Assembly: GCA_027314845.1 (NCBI GenBank)
Contig: DAHVAA010000046.1
Coordinates: forward strand, 1-9,415
Reading direction: 5' to 3'
DNA: 9,415 nt
From: Thermoplasmata archaeon
GTDB lineage: Archaea > Thermoplasmatota > Thermoplasmata > UBA184
A program made the translations under genes and the position numbers. This document shows positions 1-5,301 of the stretch, in pieces (position 1 is the stretch's first letter; the number at the start of each line of letters is the position of its first letter). A model generated the notes under the pieces. That model saw only the letters and a program-made list of their open reading frames with translations, had not been told where the DNA came from and did no database searches.

Positions 1-284
1 CTCCGGTGGGCGGCGGCGGGGCGTTGACGGTGCCGATCACCATCACGTACACCAACCACGCCGTACTGACCGAGTACGGGTCGCTTTCCCTCGCCCTGAT
101 CGCCTCCAACGGCACGAGCTGTGGCTCCACCTCGTTCTCGTTGAACGTTCCACCGGGCGGGTTCTTCGACCAGACCGAGAACGCGACCCTCGCTCCCGGC
201 TGCTCGGTCTCGGGCGGAACCGCGGTGGCCACCTACGTCGCCGGGGGAGCGACGATCCCGCTGCCGCCGGAGCCGATCCCATGA
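1..284 (+). CDS. C-terminal part of a probable extracytoplasmic protein (5' end outside window)
   Basis: The frame is open from the left edge (first complete codon at 3-5, Pro) to TGA at 282-284, so about 93 residues of the C-terminus are visible. A GTG at position 6 could be read as a start, but it has no ribosome-binding site or TATA box in view, so I treat the gene as partial. The segment is rich in Thr, Ser, Gly, Ala and Val, with few charged residues and alternating hydrophobics (TVPITITYTNHAVLTEYG), which suggests beta-sandwich strands of a surface or secreted protein. Two cysteines, in SCGSTS and PGCSVSG, could form a disulfide, also pointing outside the cytoplasm. It ends in a proline-rich tail (PLPPEPIP) with no membrane anchor. 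Its stop overlaps the next start by four bases (ATGA), so the two genes are probably co-transcribed. No family recognised. Confidence 0.6.
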   Translation, partial: PVGGGGALTVPITITYTNHAVLTEYGSLSLALIASNGTSCGSTSFSLNVPPGGFFDQTENATLAPGCSVSGGTAVATYVAGGATIPLPPEPIP

Positions 285-772
285 CGACGTCGGTCGATCG
301 CGTGATCGACACCGCTTCCTTCCGGATCCCTTCGCTCACTTACCGGATCCTCGCCGGCGCGGCGCGCCTGGTCGGTCTATTGGTCGTACTGGTGGGCCTG
401 CCGGACGCCGTTCTCGCCTTCCTCGACGGGCAGGGCCTGAACCTTCCGATCCCGATCGCTACGGTCACGGTCGCCGGAGCGTTGATCAGTGCCCTCGCCA
501 CCGCGCGTTACATCCTGCGCCCGAGCCGCCTTTACGGCCCGCTTTCGATCGCCACGTCGCTCGTGACGATCGCCTACCTCTTCTGGATCTGGGAGGGAGC
601 TACGTACCTGCTTCGCATACCCCAGGTCTCGGCGACCCTATCGGTCGGCTACGCGGACCTGATCCTGCTGGCCTTGATCGTCCCGACGCTCGGTCTCTTC
701 TCGGCGGTCGTGACGACGGTCGAGGACCTCTCCTCCCCGTCGGAGCGGCTCCCCTTCGATTACCCCGGCTGA
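281..772 (+). CDS. Hypothetical four-helix integral membrane protein
   Basis: A 163-residue protein starting at the ATG that overlaps the upstream stop codon (ATGA). Four hydrophobic segments are visible, roughly residues 27-48, 56-77, 86-105 and 123-146, joined by short loops. The loop after helix 2 carries basic residues (RYILRPSRLYG) and probably lies on the cytoplasmic side. The 26-residue N-terminus and the Ser/Glu/Pro-rich C-terminus (SSPSERLPFDYPG) are soluble. There are no catalytic motifs or metal ligands, and I do not recognise the family. Overlap with the preceding surface-type gene suggests coupled translation and a possible joint envelope role. It ends 13 bp before the stop codon of the convergent cyclophilin gene. 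The codon pattern (GC-rich third positions, ATC/CTC/GTC preferred) matches the neighbours. Confidence is high that it is a gene and low for any function. Confidence 0.8.
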   Translation: MTTSVDRVIDTASFRIPSLTYRILAGAARLVGLLVVLVGLPDAVLAFLDGQGLNLPIPIATVTVAGALISALATARYILRPSRLYGPLSIATSLVTIAYLFWIWEGATYLLRIPQVSATLSVGYADLILLALIVPTLGLFSAVVTTVEDLSSPSERLPFDYPG

Positions 773-785
773 GCGGGCGGCGGGA

Positions 786-1256
786 CTACGCGCCCGCGAC
801 GACGACCTCCACGATCCGGACCGACGTCCGGGGTCGGTCGTTCGAGTCGCGGGGGACCCCCGCGATCTTCTCGACCACGTCCTGGCCCCCCCGGACCCGT
901 CCGAAGACGGCGTGCTTCTGGTCCAGCCACGAGGTCGCGGCCAAGGTGATGAAGAACTGGCTACCGCCGGTGTTCGGCCCCGCGTTCGCCATCGAGAGCA
1001 CGCCGGGCCCATCATGGCGCAGCGTCGGATCGAACTCGTCACGGATCGTGTAGCCCGGTCCGCCCGTGCCGTCCCCCTTCGGGCAGCCTCCCTGGATCAT
1101 GAAGCCCGGGATCACTCGGTGGAAGGTGAGACCGGTGTAGAACCCCTTGCGGGCGAGGGTGAGGAAGTTCTCCGCGGTCTTCGGGGCCCGGTCTCGGAAG
1201 AGCTCGATACGGATGTCGCCAAGGGTCGTCCGGAACGTCACGGTCGGGTTCGCCAT
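786..1256 (-). CDS. ppiA: Peptidyl-prolyl cis-trans isomerase, cyclophilin type
   Basis: A 156-residue single-domain cyclophilin that catalyses cis-trans isomerisation of peptide bonds before proline and assists folding. It has no signal peptide, so it should be cytosolic. Active-site residues known from human CypA are all present: Arg47, Phe52 and Gln55 in [13 protein letters not shown]; Phe102 in [14 protein letters not shown]; and Trp110 and His115 in [11 protein letters not shown]. The length is typical of compact prokaryotic cyclophilins. I chose the ATG at 1256 (MANPTVTF) because family homology begins there. An in-frame ATG at 1331 would add 25 unrelated residues and place the start upstream of the likely TATA box. 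The gene is divergent from the zinc-ribbon gene at 1373 and convergent with the membrane-protein gene ending at 772. Family assignment is very secure; the symbol is generic. Confidence 0.95.
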   Translation of the reverse strand: MANPTVTFRTTLGDIRIELFRDRAPKTAENFLTLARKGFYTGLTFHRVIPGFMIQGGCPKGDGTGGPGYTIRDEFDPTLRHDGPGVLSMANAGPNTGGSQFFITLAATSWLDQKHAVFGRVRGGQDVVEKIAGVPRDSNDRPRTSVRIVEVVVAGA

Positions 1257-1311
1257 GCCCCGCCGACCGCCTCCGTCCCCAAAAAGCCGGCGCTCTCCTG
1301 GGTCCGACCGG

Positions 1312-1317
1312 TTTATG
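1312..1317. promoter_or_regulatory. TATA-like box (TTTATG / CATAAA), possibly bidirectional
   Basis: This A/T island sits in the 116-bp region between the divergent cyclophilin (ATG at 1256) and zinc-ribbon (ATG at 1373) genes. Its centre, 1314.5, is exactly midway between the two start codons. It would place transcription starts roughly 25 bp to either side, giving leaders of about 30-35 nt. A second minus-strand candidate for the cyclophilin gene is the T-run at 1281-1285, which would give a leaderless transcript. Confidence 0.45.
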
Positions 1318-1372
1318 AGGGAGGAGGGCAACTAGAACCCGACCGCCGGCCCCGGGGGGCCCTTCGTCCGGC

Positions 1373-1885
1373 ATGAACCGCTCCATCACGCTTGTCGGCA
1401 TCGCGATTATCCTCCTCGGGATCGGCCTCGCCGCCTTTCCGATCATCGTGACCGGCCAGGAGCGGCTCGACTTCGAACAAGAAGCCGGTATCCTCCTCGC
1501 CCCGATCGGCCTGCTCGTCGTCCTGATCGGCGGAGTGCAGCAGAATCCGGAGCTCACGACCGTGAAGGGCACGTTCGGGAACCCCGACGAGAAGGCATCG
1601 CGTCCTGCGCCCGCCCGTCCCACCGAAGCGGCCCGCCCGCTCGGGTTCAGCCCCCGGGAGCCCGTGCACTGCCGCTACTGTCGAACGGTCATTACCTGGG
1701 ACCTCGCGTACTGCCCCCGCTGCGCCCGATCTCGGGACTGCCGAGTCTGCGGCCGTCCGCTCGAGATGGCGGACGACCGAACCGACTGCCCGGGCTGCCA
1801 TCGGGTCGAGGCGTTCTGCCGCTGCCCAAAGCTTGCTCGCGCCACTGTCGGGCCGGCCCCGGCCGGCCGGCCTCGGCGCAGCTAA
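1373..1885 (+). CDS. Membrane-anchored double zinc-ribbon protein
   Basis: A 170-residue protein. Two hydrophobic helices (about residues 5-26 and 39-55) form an N-terminal hairpin, separated by a short acidic loop (QERLDFEQEAG). A Pro/Ala-rich linker follows (about 70-95). The C-terminal part contains two zinc ribbons: Cys100-X2-Cys103 with Cys114-X2-Cys117, then Cys123-X2-Cys126 with Cys139-X2-Cys142. A further His143 and the CRC at 149-151 could be extra metal ligands. The tail is basic (GRPRRS). This architecture is widespread in archaeal hypothetical proteins, where the ribbons probably face the cytoplasm as a protein- or nucleic-acid-binding module; that role is inference. Its TAA stop overlaps the rnhA ribosome-binding site, so the two genes form a coupled unit. 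The exact function is unknown. Confidence 0.85.
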   Translation: MNRSITLVGIAIILLGIGLAAFPIIVTGQERLDFEQEAGILLAPIGLLVVLIGGVQQNPELTTVKGTFGNPDEKASRPAPARPTEAARPLGFSPREPVHCRYCRTVITWDLAYCPRCARSRDCRVCGRPLEMADDRTDCPGCHRVEAFCRCPKLARATVGPAPAGRPRRS

Positions 1886-1890
1886 GGAGG
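1885..1890 (+). promoter_or_regulatory. Shine-Dalgarno site AGGAGG of rnhA
   Basis: AGGAGG overlaps the last base of the upstream TAA stop codon and lies 11 nt before the ATG at 1902. It is the clearest ribosome-binding site in the window. It decides in favour of 1902 over the in-frame ATG at 1833, and it indicates translation coupled to the zinc-ribbon gene. Confidence 0.8.
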
Positions 1891-1901
1891 CGACGGCGAA
1901 C

Positions 1902-2453
1902 ATGGAAGACTTACGGATCCCCCGCGGCCTGGCCTCAGTGAACCCGAACTTCGTCGAAGTCCACTTCGACGGGGCGTGCGAGCCCCCGAAGGGCGGTGGG
2001 GTCGCGACGTGGGGATACGTCGCCCGCGGCGCGGGGCTCTACCATGCCGATTGCGGCCTCGCCGTCCGCCCGTACTCTCCGCGCGCCACGAACAACGTGG
2101 CGGAGTACGTAGCCGCGATCCGGGCCCTTGAGTGGCTTTCCGCGCAGGGGTTCCGGGGCGAGGTGCTCGTGACGGGCGACAGCCAGCTCGTGGTCCGCCA
2201 GATGCGCGGCGAGTACGAGGTCCGGGCTGAGCATCTGAAGGCCTATCGTTCCCACCTCTCCGCGCTCGCACAGGGATTCCAGCACGTCGAGTTCCGCTGG
2301 GTGCCGCGAGAGGAGAACCAGGAGGCCGATGCGCTCTCCAAGGAAGCTCTCCGAGAAGCCCACGCCGAGGCGGGGCCCCACCGGCCGGATCGACCGGTGG
2401 AGGTCGTCGAAGAGGACGACGGGCCTTCCGAGCAGGGCGATCCGCTGCCCTAG
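1902..2453 (+). CDS. rnhA: Ribonuclease HI (archaeal/bacterial type 1)
   Basis: A 183-residue RNase H that cleaves the RNA strand of RNA-DNA hybrids, removing primers and R-loops. All four metal-binding carboxylates are visible: Asp23 in VHFDGACEP, Glu68 in TNNVAEYVAAIRAL, Asp93 in VTGDSQLVV and Asp143 in REENQEADALS. The core ends near residue 150. A polar, acidic C-terminal tail follows (VEVVEEDDG, ending GDPLP) that is not part of the fold. No N-terminal hybrid-binding domain is present; only about 17 residues precede the first strand. The start at 1902 follows a good AGGAGG. An upstream in-frame ATG at 1833 would lie inside the preceding gene and add 23 Arg/Ala/Pro-rich residues. The stop codon overlaps the stop of the convergent 71-codon gene by 3 bp. 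Family assignment is secure. Confidence 0.95.
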   Translation: MEDLRIPRGLASVNPNFVEVHFDGACEPPKGGGVATWGYVARGAGLYHADCGLAVRPYSPRATNNVAEYVAAIRALEWLSAQGFRGEVLVTGDSQLVVRQMRGEYEVRAEHLKAYRSHLSALAQGFQHVEFRWVPREENQEADALSKEALREAHAEAGPHRPDRPVEVVEEDDGPSEQGDPLP

Positions 2454-2665
2454 TTCCACCGCACCGTGTAGACGAGGGTACGCCCTTCCATCGCGGCGCG
2501 GGCCCGGGCGGAGTCGATGTACGTAGCGAACGCCGCGGCCGCCTCGAGCGAGAGCTTCGGTCGGATTCCGTAGCCGCGTGGGGTGCCTTGCCCGATGATG
2601 GTCGGGGGAGGTGGCGGCGGTGTTGGGGCGACGACGACCTCTGGTTTACGCCCGGCGACCCTCAC
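2450..2665 (-). CDS. Small hypothetical protein with polyproline linker (71 aa)
   Basis: I place the start at the GTG at 2665, whose bases overlap the TGA of the upstream small gene (GTGA). A purine stretch GAGGAG (2668-2673) lies only 2 nt before it, which is close for a ribosome-binding site, so coupled re-initiation is likely. An in-frame GTG at 2737 would add 24 residues that overlap the upstream gene in another frame. The protein has a short basic N-terminus, a Val-Val-Val segment, six consecutive prolines (residues 16-21), then a compact region with a probable amphipathic helix (SLEAAAAFATYIDSARARAA) and a closing strand (RTLVYTVRWN). Codons are strongly gene-like (TAC, AAG, ATC, GTC, CTC), unlike the opposite strand. 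The stop overlaps that of rnhA tail to tail. No family recognised; a small adaptor is only a guess. Confidence 0.65.
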   Translation of the reverse strand: MRVAGRKPEVVVAPTPPPPPPTIIGQGTPRGYGIRPKLSLEAAAAFATYIDSARARAAMEGRTLVYTVRWN

Positions 2666-2808
2666 AGCTCCTCGCGCAGGGGAAAGTGCCGGGTCGCGAG
2701 CGGTCCGCTGAGACACGGAAGTAGGGCAAGCGAGCACGAGGGGTCTCCGACCTCGACGCCGAGAGGCAGCGCGGCGAGGATCGCCCCCATCCCGGAGACG
2801 TCCGACAT
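2662..2808 (-). CDS. Small hypothetical protein (48 aa)
   Basis: A 48-residue ORF starting at ATG 2808 (MSDVSGMGAILAALPLG) and ending in TGA at 2662-2664, which overlaps the GTG of the next small gene by four bases. It is moderately hydrophobic, with a CX6C pair (Cys25 and Cys32) in PSCSLALLPCLSG and a charged C-terminus (RHFPLREEL). There is no convincing membrane helix. Three things support a real gene: a TATA box about 35 bp upstream (2837-2847), codons like those of its neighbours, and the exact GTGA junction with the following ORF. I cannot rule out that it and the 71-codon ORF are one protein split by a sequencing frameshift, but the overlapping start and stop favours two cistrons. Function unknown. 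Confidence 0.55.
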   Translation of the reverse strand: MSDVSGMGAILAALPLGVEVGDPSCSLALLPCLSGPLATRHFPLREEL

Positions 2809-2836
2809 CGTCCCTCGGGACCTGTCAGACGCATGT

Positions 2837-2847
2837 CATACATAAAG
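2837..2847 (-). promoter_or_regulatory. TATA box of the small-gene operon (CTTTATGTATG)
   Basis: On the minus strand this A/T-rich island is centred about 35 bp before the ATG at 2808. With the usual archaeal spacing of about 25 bp to the start of transcription, the leader would be only about 5-12 nt. It stands out in a region otherwise mostly G+C. Confidence 0.55.
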
Positions 2848-2965
2848 CCCCAACTTCGACAGGAACAGTGGGGGTCCGCGTCCTTCCACTGAGGGCTCAG
2901 CTTGACCGACAATCGGCCGACACGGGCCCCCGGACGGTTTCCCGCCTTCGGGGACGCCCGGCGTG

Positions 2966-2971
2966 TTAATA
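2966..2971 (+). promoter_or_regulatory. TATA box (TTAATA) of the M2 peptidase gene
   Basis: The box centre is about 31 bp before the ATG at 3000, which predicts a leaderless or nearly leaderless transcript. The G-rich stretch between box and ATG (2978-2991) would then be core promoter rather than a ribosome-binding site. The rest of the 191-bp gap at 2809-2999 holds the divergent TATA box of the small-gene operon; I see no other structure there. Confidence 0.6.
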
Positions 2972-2999
2972 CCTCGAGGGGGGTCGCGGGGCGTTCCGC

Positions 3000-4736
3000 A
3001 TGACCGGTGCACCGGGTTCTTCCGTGAGCGAGTTCCTCGAGGCGGCCGAGTCGCGTCTCCGGGAACTCTCGATCGAGGCACAGCAGGCCGACTGGGTGTA
3101 CGCGACGTACATCACCCCCGACACCGAGGCGCTCAGTGCGAAAGCCTACGCCCGGCTGATCGCGGAGACCGTCTCGTTCGCGAAGCGGTCGACCGAGCTC
3201 TCCGCGCAGTCTCTCGGAGGCGAGGAACGCCGGAAGCTGAAGCTCCTGCGGCTGATGCTCCCGTTGATCGCCCCGTCCGACGCGGTCCAGTCCGAAGAGC
3301 TCACTCGGCGGGTCGCGGCGATGCAGGGCAAGTACGCGAAGGGCCGGCACATCCTCGCCGGACAGGCCGAGCCGCTCGACCTCCAGGGCCTATCGAGGGT
3401 CCTGCGGGAGAGCCGCCGTCCGAAGGAGCTCGAGGATGCGTGGGTCGGCTGGCACCACGTCGGTCGGTCCATTCGCCCCGACTTCGAGCGGTACGTCGAG
3501 CTCGCGAATCTCGGCGCGCGCGAACTCGGGTTCGCGGACACCGGGGCGATGTGGCGGTCGAAGTACGACATGGACCCCTCGGCGTTCGGGGTCGAGGTCG
3601 ACCGACTCTGGCGCGAGGTACGCCCGCTGTACGAAGCGCTGCACGCGTACGTGCGTCGTCGCCTCATCGCGCTCTACGGACCGGAGGTGGTCGACCCTAC
3701 CGGGCCAATCCCGGCGCACCTCTTGGGCAACATGTGGGCTCAGCAGTGGGACGGGATCTATCCGGTCCTGGCCCCGCCCGGGCGTTCGGCCGCGTTCGAC
3801 CTCACGCGGATCCTGGTCGAGCGGGGAACCACTCCGACCGGCATGGTACGCTTCGCCGAACGCTTCTTCGAGTCGCTCGGCCTCGGGACCCTGCCGGCGA
3901 GCTTCTGGGAGCGCTCGATGTTCGTCCGTCCCCGGGATCGCGAGGTCGTCTGCCACGCGAGCGCGTGGGACCTCGACTTCGTGGACGACCTGCGGATCAA
4001 GATGTGCATTGAGATCACGGACGAAGATTTCCGCACGATCCACCACGAGCTCGGGCACAACTACTACCAACGGGCGTACGCCGCCCAGCCGTTCTTCTTC
4101 CGAGACAGCGCGCACGATGGCTTCCACGAGGCCGTGGGGGACACCATCTCCCTGTCGGTGACCCCGGAGTACCTGCAGAAGGTGGGCCTCCTCGCCGAAC
4201 TTCCGGCGCCCGAAGACGACCTCGGCCTGCTCCTGCAGCGGGCGCTCGAAAAGATCGCGTTCCTCCCTTTCGGTCTCCTGGTCGACCGCTGGCGCTGGGA
4301 GGTCTTTTCCGGAGCGGTCGCCCCGTCGGACTACAACCGGCGCTGGTGGGAGCTCCGGCGCGAGTACCAGGGTGTGATCCCACCGATCGAGCGCGGGGTA
4401 GAGGAGTTCGACCCGGGCGCAAAGTATCACGTCACTTCGAACACCCCCTACATGCGCTACTTCCTCGCTCACATCCTCCAGTTCCAGTTCCACCGGGCTC
4501 TGGTCCGCGCGACCGGACACACGGGGCCGCTCCACCGCGCCTCCATCTACGGTTCCTCCGAAGCGGGGGGTCGATTGAAGGCGATGCTCGAGCTCGGCCA
4601 GCGACGCGAGTGGCCGGACGCGCTCGAGGCGGCGACCGGCGAGCGTCGGATGGACGCCTCGGGGCTGCTCGAGTACTTCCGGCCGCTTCAGCGATGGCTG
4701 GACGAGCAGAACCGAGGAGCCCCGGTCGGCTGGTGA
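3000..4736 (+). CDS. M2-family zinc peptidyl-dipeptidase (angiotensin-converting-enzyme homologue)
   Basis: A 578-residue metallopeptidase; M2 enzymes release dipeptides from the C-termini of oligopeptides. The gluzincin site is complete: His349-Glu350-X-X-His353 (HHELGH) and Glu377 in HEAVGD, with the same 28-residue spacing as human ACE. ACE substrate-binding residues are at matching spacing: His319 in CHASAWD, Lys475 and His477 in GAKYHV, and Tyr484 and Tyr487 in PYMRYF. Chloride-site residues are also present: Arg186 (MWRSKYD), Trp449 and Arg453 (WWELRREYQG), Tyr217 (LHAYVRR) and Arg486. Other family hallmarks are LLGNMWAQQWDGIY and LQFQFHRALV. The length fits one catalytic domain. There is no signal peptide or membrane anchor, so it appears cytosolic, although a cysteine pair matching an ACE disulfide (Cys318, Cys336) is kept. 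It is a single gene, probably leaderless. Peptide recycling is a plausible role. Confidence 0.95.
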   Translation: MTGAPGSSVSEFLEAAESRLRELSIEAQQADWVYATYITPDTEALSAKAYARLIAETVSFAKRSTELSAQSLGGEERRKLKLLRLMLPLIAPSDAVQSEELTRRVAAMQGKYAKGRHILAGQAEPLDLQGLSRVLRESRRPKELEDAWVGWHHVGRSIRPDFERYVELANLGARELGFADTGAMWRSKYDMDPSAFGVEVDRLWREVRPLYEALHAYVRRRLIALYGPEVVDPTGPIPAHLLGNMWAQQWDGIYPVLAPPGRSAAFDLTRILVERGTTPTGMVRFAERFFESLGLGTLPASFWERSMFVRPRDREVVCHASAWDLDFVDDLRIKMCIEITDEDFRTIHHELGHNYYQRAYAAQPFFFRDSAHDGFHEAVGDTISLSVTPEYLQKVGLLAELPAPEDDLGLLLQRALEKIAFLPFGLLVDRWRWEVFSGAVAPSDYNRRWWELRREYQGVIPPIERGVEEFDPGAKYHVTSNTPYMRYFLAHILQFQFHRALVRATGHTGPLHRASIYGSSEAGGRLKAMLELGQRREWPDALEAATGERRMDASGLLEYFRPLQRWLDEQNRGAPVGW

Positions 4737-4780
4737 ACCGTCACGCCGGCCGGAGGTTGCGTCCGCCGTCACGACGACCG

Positions 4781-4786
4781 TATTAG
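4781..4786 (+). promoter_or_regulatory. TATA-like box (TATTAG) of the GRAM/zinc-ribbon gene
   Basis: This is the only A/T island in the 76-bp gap after the M2 peptidase gene. It lies 27-32 bp before the ATG at 4813, the spacing expected for a leaderless archaeal transcript, and no ribosome-binding site is visible. Confidence 0.5.
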
Positions 4787-4812
4787 GGCCCTCGCGGCTC
4801 CCGCGTCTCGGG

Positions 4813-5289
4813 ATGCTGCTTCAGTCCGGCGAACAGATGCTCCGGAGCGCCTACGCGGTGCTGGAACCTGAGCATAGGCCGGACGGGGTCCGGGGTCCCG
4901 GCGTCCTCTACCTCACGACGCACCGCCTGGTCTTTGAGGCGCCCGCGTCCGCGGGGATGGTCCGCGACCTCTTGCGCGGTCGGGAGAGCCGCATCGTCCT
5001 CGCGAGCTCGCTCCACGACGTCCGAAATGCGAGCGTCCGTCGTCCCCGAGTGGGCAAAGTATGGCTCGTGATCGACCTCGGACCGCGGCGTCCCGCGTTC
5101 GATGTCCTCGAGCCGGACGAGTGGATCGGCGCGATCGCGCAGGCCAAACGGGCGTTGCCCCCGCCCGGGACGATGCCGTCGCCGACCACGATCATCGAGC
5201 GGGAAGTCGTCCGGGTCCGGTGCCGCTACTGCGGGAACCTCGCGGCCGAGGCCGTTGGGCACTGCCCGGCCTGCGGCGCGTCCCTCTGA
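4813..5289 (+). CDS. GRAM/PH-like domain protein with C-terminal zinc ribbon
   Basis: A 158-residue soluble protein. Residues about 5-112 look like a GRAM/PH-like fold: GEQMLRSAYAVLEPE, then GVLYLTTHRLVFEAP, which matches the typical GRAM strand pair, a basic middle part, the strand KVWLVIDLG, and a final helix (PDEWIGAIAQAKRAL) where PH-type domains usually end. A Pro-rich linker (about 116-125) leads to a zinc ribbon with Cys137-X2-Cys140 and Cys151-X2-Cys154 (CRYCGN, CPACGASL). GRAM and PH-like domains often bind membranes or proteins, and the ribbon probably adds another contact; both are inference. The gene stands alone, 76 bp after the M2 peptidase gene and convergent with the ABC permease gene 12 bp beyond. 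The start is supported by a TATA box at leaderless spacing. The zinc ribbon is secure, the GRAM call less so. Confidence 0.8.
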   Translation: MLLQSGEQMLRSAYAVLEPEHRPDGVRGPGVLYLTTHRLVFEAPASAGMVRDLLRGRESRIVLASSLHDVRNASVRRPRVGKVWLVIDLGPRRPAFDVLEPDEWIGAIAQAKRALPPPGTMPSPTTIIEREVVRVRCRYCGNLAAEAVGHCPACGASL

Positions 5290-5301
5290 GGCCGCCCAGC
5301 G

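Noticed and set aside
1257..1331. N-terminal extension of the cyclophilin from ATG 1331
   Set aside because: The extension is unrelated to the family and would put the start upstream of the likely TATA box. Homology begins at MANPTVTF.
1833..1901. Upstream in-frame ATG giving a 206-residue RNase HI
   Set aside because: It lies inside the zinc-ribbon gene in another frame, encodes an Arg/Ala/Pro-rich stretch with no family match, and the AGGAGG at 1885-1890 points to the ATG at 1902.
2588..2845. Plus-strand 85-codon frame opposite the small-gene operon
   Set aside because: Rich in Arg, Ser, Trp and His with no promoter; the minus strand has TATA box, overlapping start/stop and better codon use.
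2940..2960. Possible hairpin around CCCGCCTTCGGGG
   Set aside because: The stem is only about four pairs and occurs by chance often in GC-rich sequence; no T-run follows to suggest a terminator.
2646..3350. 234-codon minus-strand frame crossing the small-gene promoter and the start of the peptidase gene
   Set aside because: It overlaps two promoters and two better-supported genes, with Arg/Gly/Pro-rich shadow composition.
3390..4772. Long open frame on the minus strand opposite the M2 peptidase gene (460 codons)
   Set aside because: GC-rich coding DNA often leaves a long open antisense frame. The composition is Arg/Glu/Val/Pro-heavy with no motifs, while the plus strand encodes a fully conserved peptidase.
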